This document shows positions 60,416-64,000 of a DNA stretch of 64,000 nucleotides, one piece after another. The notes under the pieces were generated by a model, which was not told the DNA's origin, made no database searches, and saw nothing but the letters and a program-made list of their open reading frames with translations. The stretch spans positions 1,302,001 to 1,366,000 of the forward strand of contig NZ_CP009889.1 in the NCBI RefSeq assembly GCF_000788395.1, read 5' to 3'. This stretch comes from Pseudoalteromonas piratica. Its GTDB lineage: Bacteria; Pseudomonadota; Gammaproteobacteria; Enterobacterales; Alteromonadaceae. How positions within the stretch are numbered: the stretch's first letter is position 1; each line of letters opens with the position of its first letter. Both the position numbers and the translations under genes were made by a program.

Positions 60416-61015
60416 ATGAATAAATTAGGAACAGCACTTTTACTTATCGCCTCGTTATCGGCATGTGCAGAGCAACCACTTGATTGCAGTGTATTTAATG
60501 AGCAAAACAGTGCCGATTACATTTTACCTTTTCAAACAGGGGCATCTTTTAAAGTAGAAGTATCAACTGGGCACTACCGAAAAAGTAATGGTGGCGTAGG
60601 ACTTTATGCCGTCGATTTTAACATGCCAATTGGCACAACGATTGTCGCCGCTCGAGCAGGTAAAGTTGTCGCTGTACGTGATGAATTTGAAGATTGGAAT
60701 GGCAAAGATCTTGCTGAAAATTATGTATTTATTGAACATCAAGATGGCACAATCGCCCGCTATTTTCATTTAACGCATAACGGCGCACTTGTCAGCGAAG
60801 GCGAGCACGTAACGCAAGGCCAAGTAATCGCAAAAAGTGGGAATACAGGTCAATCCGGTGGGCCGCATTTACATTTTGATGTGCAAAAGTGCGGGCCAAA
60901 TTTATCACCAAATTATAACAAGATGCCATGCGGTCAAACTCTGCCAGTCATGTTCAAAAACACAAGCTCGCATCAATGTGGATTAGAAGCGGGTAAAACC
61001 TATAAAGCGTTATAA
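60416..61015 (+). CDS. M23-family peptidoglycan endopeptidase-like protein
   Basis: This 199-aa protein has a signal peptide, possibly a lipoprotein (LLIASLSACAEQ, Cys at about 17). The M23 barrel has GLYAVDFNMPIGTTIVAARAGKVVAVRDEFEDWN, YVFIEHQDGTIARYFHLTHNGALVSEGEHVTQGQVIAKSGNTGQSGGPHLHFDVQ. The HxH zinc pair (PHLHFDV) is present. The first His of the HxxxD metal pair is replaced by Leu (GLYAVDF), though the Asp is kept; many relatives have Gln or another residue there. ATG 60416 has AGGAGA 8 nt upstream, far better than the earlier frame start. It may cut or only bind peptidoglycan cross-links. Confidence 0.82.
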   Translation: MNKLGTALLLIASLSACAEQPLDCSVFNEQNSADYILPFQTGASFKVEVSTGHYRKSNGGVGLYAVDFNMPIGTTIVAARAGKVVAVRDEFEDWNGKDLAENYVFIEHQDGTIARYFHLTHNGALVSEGEHVTQGQVIAKSGNTGQSGGPHLHFDVQKCGPNLSPNYNKMPCGQTLPVMFKNTSSHQCGLEAGKTYKAL

Positions 61016-61102
61016 GCCAATAGCATCGCCTCTAAATCGGCCGTAAAAGGTTAGCGATATTACGTTAACCTTTTACATAGTTACTTAAATATTTGAGAAT
61101 GA

Positions 61103-61432
61103 TTACTGCAAAACCACAGATGATTTAGCGGTGATCAACACGGTACCAATAGCAATCAAAGCAATACCAGCAATTGCGTATACATCGAATTTTTGCTGCC
61201 AAAGCAATACTGACGCAACACACACCATTGAAATTCCCACTCCGGACCAAATCGTGTAGGTCAATCCAACACTCATATGTTTTAAAACGATGCCGAGAAA
61301 AATACCTGCTAAAGAGTAGAAAAAAATCGAGCCCATACCAAACCACCATTTTTCCCACCCATTAGATGCTTTAAGCAATAGTGTTGCTGTCACTTCCGTT
61401 ACAATAGCCAACACCAAAAATACATATGACAT
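61103..61432 (-). CDS. SMR-family multidrug efflux transporter (EmrE-like)
   Basis: This 109-aa protein has four membrane helices. SYVFLVLAIVTEVTATLLLKASNGW has the proton/substrate-coupling Glu (about 12, equal to EmrE Glu14) and LKAS. FYSLAGIFLGIVLKHMSVGLTYTIWSGVGISMVCVASVLLW is the typical YAxWxGxG turn (here YTIWSGVG). The C-terminal helix is AIAGIALIAIGTVLITAKS. It exports lipophilic cations in exchange for protons. ATG 61432 has GGAGG 6 nt upstream. It is convergent with the M23 gene. Confidence 0.93.
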   Translation of the reverse strand: MSYVFLVLAIVTEVTATLLLKASNGWEKWWFGMGSIFFYSLAGIFLGIVLKHMSVGLTYTIWSGVGISMVCVASVLLWQQKFDVYAIAGIALIAIGTVLITAKSSVVLQ

Positions 61433-61783
61433 AACGCCTCCCAATTAAACGATATTTCAATGGTTACAAACATGTGATTTTGAATAACAGAGAGTATTGA
61501 ATTTTATTTACTTGATAAGTAGAGCGATTTGTCACAAGTTTTCACTGACAATTGTCATAACATTAACATTAAAGGCTGGCTCAAATTGCTATATAAAGAG
61601 TAATCTGCAAGCACTTCCTATAAGCTATTTGGGTGTAATAAGGACCTATTTTCACTTGAGTCTTATTATGGCAGTTATAAAACTACGGACAAAATCAAGC
61701 TAGGTGCTCTGATATGCCCCTGTTTATTGGTTGATCTCATAAGCATTATCTTCGTACTTAAAAGAAAACTGTAGAAATATAAT
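61433..61783. other. Gene-free stretch upstream of the small zinc-ribbon gene
   Basis: These 351 bp hold no convincing coding frame, no repeat and no recognised operator. Short open frames here have no ribosome site and unlikely composition. It must hold the promoters for the SMR gene (minus) and perhaps for the small gene at 61784. Confidence 0.5.
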
Positions 61784-61963
61784 GTGAGAATTCGTCAAAA
61801 GGCATGTGCACAATGCCAACAAAGCAAAGCGGTTTTGTATCGCTGTCGATTTGCAACTAATAAAGACTGGTTATTTGTATGTGGCCCATGTTTGCAAACA
61901 ATCAAACAGCACCATATTAATACTTACCAATACGGTGGCACTTGGAAAGCGCGTAAGCGCTAA
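61784..61963 (+). CDS. 59-residue four-cysteine zinc-ribbon-like protein
   Basis: The frame from GTG 61784 to TAA 61961-61963 encodes 59 residues with CAQC (about 8-11) and CGPC (about 33-36), an evident Cys4 zinc ribbon: KACAQCQQSKAVLYRCRF then DWLFVCGPCLQTIKQ. It ends in a basic GGTWKARKR. Two CxxC knuckles about 22 residues apart and the C-terminal YxYGGTWKA look like a small conserved family, possibly nucleic-acid binding. There is no strong ribosome site and the ATG two bases earlier is out of frame. It lies between the SMR pump and the DUF5694-like gene. Confidence 0.65.
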   Translation: MRIRQKACAQCQQSKAVLYRCRFATNKDWLFVCGPCLQTIKQHHINTYQYGGTWKARKR

Positions 61964-62120
61964 AAAAACAATGCGCCATTGCATACGCCATTACACATTG
62001 TTCTCCCTTTGTACCAAAACGTTATATAACCTGGGCTAGGGTTAAGAAGTTAGTCAACTAATCGAATATATAAACTTATATTCTGTTAGTGTTTTAGTTT
62101 GACAATTTTTCTTACTAAAA

Positions 62121-62150
62121 GGCAAATTGGCTGTTAGAAAGCAATTTGCC
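62121..62150 (-). terminator. Intrinsic terminator of the DUF5694-like gene
   Basis: GGCAAATTG (62121-62129) pairs with CAATTTGCC (62142-62150). On the minus strand the hairpin is followed by TTTTAG. It lies 15 bp beyond the stop codon. Confidence 0.75.
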
Positions 62151-62164
62151 ATCCCGAGTTGAGA

Positions 62165-62971
62165 TTATTTAATATACTGAATTACATCAACAGCTTCGCG
62201 CTGTGAATCAAGATTTAAAAAGTCTCTAAAAATAGATGTATGACCCTGCCCACCAATTACTAGCACACGCTCACCTGGCTGTGCATAGTGTTGAATATTT
62301 GCATACATCCTAAAGTTTCTATGCCACCAACTTGCGGCTGCATCGGCACCTTCAAAACCATTACCTGCACCTACATGATTAGTTCTAAAGTACAAAGATT
62401 TATTTAAGTTATCCCATTCAGGACTATTGCTCATAAGTAACAGCTCTTTTAATGATTTTGTCAGCTGGTTTTGCTCCATATCTTGAGTCAGTTTGGCAAT
62501 AAACGTGTTAAATGCTTTTTCGGTTTCGCTGTCGTGTTTGGCCATGTACTCAAACAAAGGCTTTGCTTGCCAATGCACTTCTTGTTCGTCGTATAAATGT
62601 ACTTCACTTAATCCAGCCTGTTTTGCAACTCTGAATCCCAATTGATAAATCTCGTTGCTTTTAAGGTCAAATTGCCCCTTTAAATACTGAGCGTATTCTT
62701 GCTGCGTTTGTTGTTGGTATTTTTTATTGTATTCGAGCAACACCACTGTCGGTTTAAACTCGCTGAGTCGTTTGGTCAAAGACGTTAAATACGCTTGATT
62801 TTCAGCAGTCATTACATTTATTTGCTTCGTTTTCACTTTATCTGCTTGAGGGTTTGCAAAATGAAACACTCCCATCAGCATCACTTTTGCAGGGTCATTA
62901 TGTGTTTGCTCTTCAGCGAGCAGTGAGAAAGGTGTGGCAATGGCCAATAAAACTAACAGTATTTTATTCAT
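62165..62971 (-). CDS. DUF5694/TraB-ChaN-like secreted protein
   Basis: This 268-aa protein has a signal peptide (ILLVLLAIATPFSLLA). The core starts KVMLMGVFHFANPQADKVKTKQINVMTAENQAYLTSLTKRLSEFKPTVVLLEYN and includes the late GQGH motif in ERVLVIGGQGHTSIFRDFL. LMGvFHF, a Glu in LLEYN and GQGH mirror the three metal-type motifs of the TIKI/TraB/ChaN superfamily. Substrate unknown; a peptidase or lyase role is possible. ATG 62971 has GGAATAA upstream. A single gene with its own terminator. Confidence 0.72.
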   Translation of the reverse strand: MNKILLVLLAIATPFSLLAEEQTHNDPAKVMLMGVFHFANPQADKVKTKQINVMTAENQAYLTSLTKRLSEFKPTVVLLEYNKKYQQQTQQEYAQYLKGQFDLKSNEIYQLGFRVAKQAGLSEVHLYDEQEVHWQAKPLFEYMAKHDSETEKAFNTFIAKLTQDMEQNQLTKSLKELLLMSNSPEWDNLNKSLYFRTNHVGAGNGFEGADAAASWWHRNFRMYANIQHYAQPGERVLVIGGQGHTSIFRDFLNLDSQREAVDVIQYIK

Positions 62972-63151
62972 TATTATTCCTCTAAATGAATCTCTCCTTT
63001 ATCACCAGAAGTGCATTAAGAAGATTCAATCAATGTCCATGTCAATTTTGGGTACAACCGCTCATTGAGTGTAAAGGAATTGTTGGTGAATTTATATACT
63101 GTTCATATTGAAATAATGTTCATGATTCTCCTCCGTGTATTATCGATAAAA

Positions 63152-64000
63152 TTAGCTATCCCCTACTAAATTCTGCAAATGTTGTGTGATTGCTTCAATG
63201 CATACTTTGACGTTGAGTGGTTGGTTTTTACCAAAAGGATGAATCGCAAAAACAGGGGTGCTTGGCAACATTAAGTGTGGGTCTACTGGTACTAGTTCAC
63301 TGGTAAATCGCGATAAATAAAAGTCAGGTACAATGCCAATACCTGCACCTGCTTTAAGTAATGCCACACAAGCGTAAAATGAGTTAGTCGTACACTGCGC
63401 TTCGGCTTCGAAATGACGCTCTGAACCATCTTTACTGATAAAAATGTGCTTAATTTTATTGCCTTGCCAAACATTTGCAATATAGGGCAATGTGTTGATA
63501 TTTTGCTTCTCAAATACCGCTGTACCACACAGTACATCTTTAAACGCACCAATACGCTTTTGCGTTAAATTACTATCCGATGAGCGACCGACCCTAATCG
63601 CCAGATCAATATCGTTCGCCATAAAATCAAGCTGTTCATCCGCGCTTATCAACTCTGGTTTTAACGCTGGATAGTCTTTCATAAGCCTTGCAATTACCGG
63701 TGTCACTAACGTTTCCATTAAAGCATTTGGCGCAGTAATGCGTACACGCCCTTTCGGTTCAGCTAAATAGCTTTGTGCTTGCTCCCACGCATTTTCCGCA
63801 ATTGAGTTAATTGCCTTACATTGGGAATAAAAACGCTCCCCTGCATCAGTGAGTGATAGTCTTCGAGTAGTGCGCTTAAGTAACACCACGCCCAGTGAGT
63901 ATTCCAACTGCTTCAAGTTTTGGCTGATCACTGATTTAGATAAATTTAGCGCTTCACCAGCGGATGATATTGATCCCGCCTCAACAATATGGGCAAAAAT
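63152..64000 (-). CDS. LysR-family transcriptional regulator (5' end beyond window)
   Basis: The frame is open from the window's last base down to a stop at 63152; only the first few codons are missing. The N-terminal winged helix is visible: FAHIVEAGSISSAGEALNLSKSVISQNLKQLEYSLGVVLLKRTTRRLSLTDAGERFYSQC. The effector domain follows: PKGRVRITAPNALMETLVTPVIARLMKDYPALKPELISADEQLDFMANDIDLAIRVGRSSDSNLTQKRIG, then KAGAGIGIVPDFY. This is the layout of LysR regulators near DsdC/CrgA types. The target is unknown: the regulated gene is probably outside the window. Confidence 0.92.
   Translation of the reverse strand: MFAHIVEAGSISSAGEALNLSKSVISQNLKQLEYSLGVVLLKRTTRRLSLTDAGERFYSQCKAINSIAENAWEQAQSYLAEPKGRVRITAPNALMETLVTPVIARLMKDYPALKPELISADEQLDFMANDIDLAIRVGRSSDSNLTQKRIGAFKDVLCGTAVFEKQNINTLPYIANVWQGNKIKHIFISKDGSERHFEAEAQCTTNSFYACVALLKAGAGIGIVPDFYLSRFTSELVPVDPHLMLPSTPVFAIHPFGKNQPLNVKVCIEAITQHLQNLVGDS

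Noticed and set aside
61497..61703. Plus-strand frame of 68 codons between the SMR pump and the zinc-ribbon gene
   Set aside because: No ribosome site, unlikely composition, no motif; treated as noncoding.
61806..62039. Plus-strand frame of 77 codons overlapping the zinc-ribbon gene
   Set aside because: It is the wrong frame of the 59-residue Cys4 gene, which has paired CxxC motifs.

Overview
The window looks like a chromosome segment of a marine gammaproteobacterium of the Alteromonadales, most like Pseudoalteromonas. This rests on AT-rich DNA, a MetJ-type operator in front of a NhaC-like carrier, a HmuTUV/TonB-ExbB-ExbD haem cluster, an FHS-carrier/ROK-kinase/GH20 chitin-sugar operon, and the many TonB-linked and GlyGly-CTERM-like surface proteins. 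The assignment is an inference from gene content. No rRNA, tRNA, CRISPR array or prophage was seen.

Layout. 1-12.5 kb is accessory DNA: a secreted jelly-roll-like protein cut by the window edge, a RAYT (REP-associated) transposase with REP-like repeats and a relic of a second transposase copy, a truncated gene, a 332-aa orphan, and a minus-strand polymorphic-toxin locus (giant Ig/FN3-like protein, RHS/YD-repeat protein with a variable C-terminal tail, two small putative immunity genes). 12.9-16.7 kb holds a membrane-anchored repeat protein, a potassium-channel-like protein and a Sel1/SPOR protein. 16.7-22.7 kb is the core block greA, carB, carA, dapB, with a terminator-like hairpin in the carA leader. 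23-31.6 kb holds a MetJ-box-controlled NhaC/MetT carrier, an RcsF-like lipoprotein, a Zur-box-controlled AztD-like lipoprotein, an FG-GAP protein divergent from a CadC-like regulator, a GrpB-family protein, a candidate Fur-controlled small RNA and an AraC regulator. 32-36.7 kb is the N-acetylglucosamine/chitobiose operon.

36.7-43.5 kb is a mixed stretch: a TonB-C protein behind two BlaI/CopY-like operators, a TetR/metallo-beta-lactamase divergent pair with a perfect palindrome between them, thioesterase, TspO, DsbB-like, and orphan substrate-binding proteins. 43.6-51.5 kb is a complete haem uptake and use cluster: tonB-exbB-exbD, receptor and HmuS on the minus strand and hmuTUV divergent on the plus strand, with Fur-like boxes in both control regions. 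51.5-64 kb holds a YdjM-like hydrolase, PpiC, an ECF sigma/anti-sigma/VWA lipoprotein operon, CBM, Sel1 and MipA-type envelope proteins, an M23 peptidase, an SMR pump, a small zinc-ribbon gene of 59 residues, a DUF5694-like protein and a LysR regulator cut by the window end.

A theme is metal and nutrient control read directly from operators: Fur (haem cluster and candidate sRNA), Zur (AztD-like protein), MetJ (MetT). The most novel points are the Fur-promoter sRNA candidate at about 30.57-30.73 kb, the RHS motif that sits at the end of the neighbouring gene rather than in the RHS protein, the TonB-receptor-like plug motif shared by the VWA protein and its anti-sigma partner, and the BlaI-like operators on a lone TonB-C gene.
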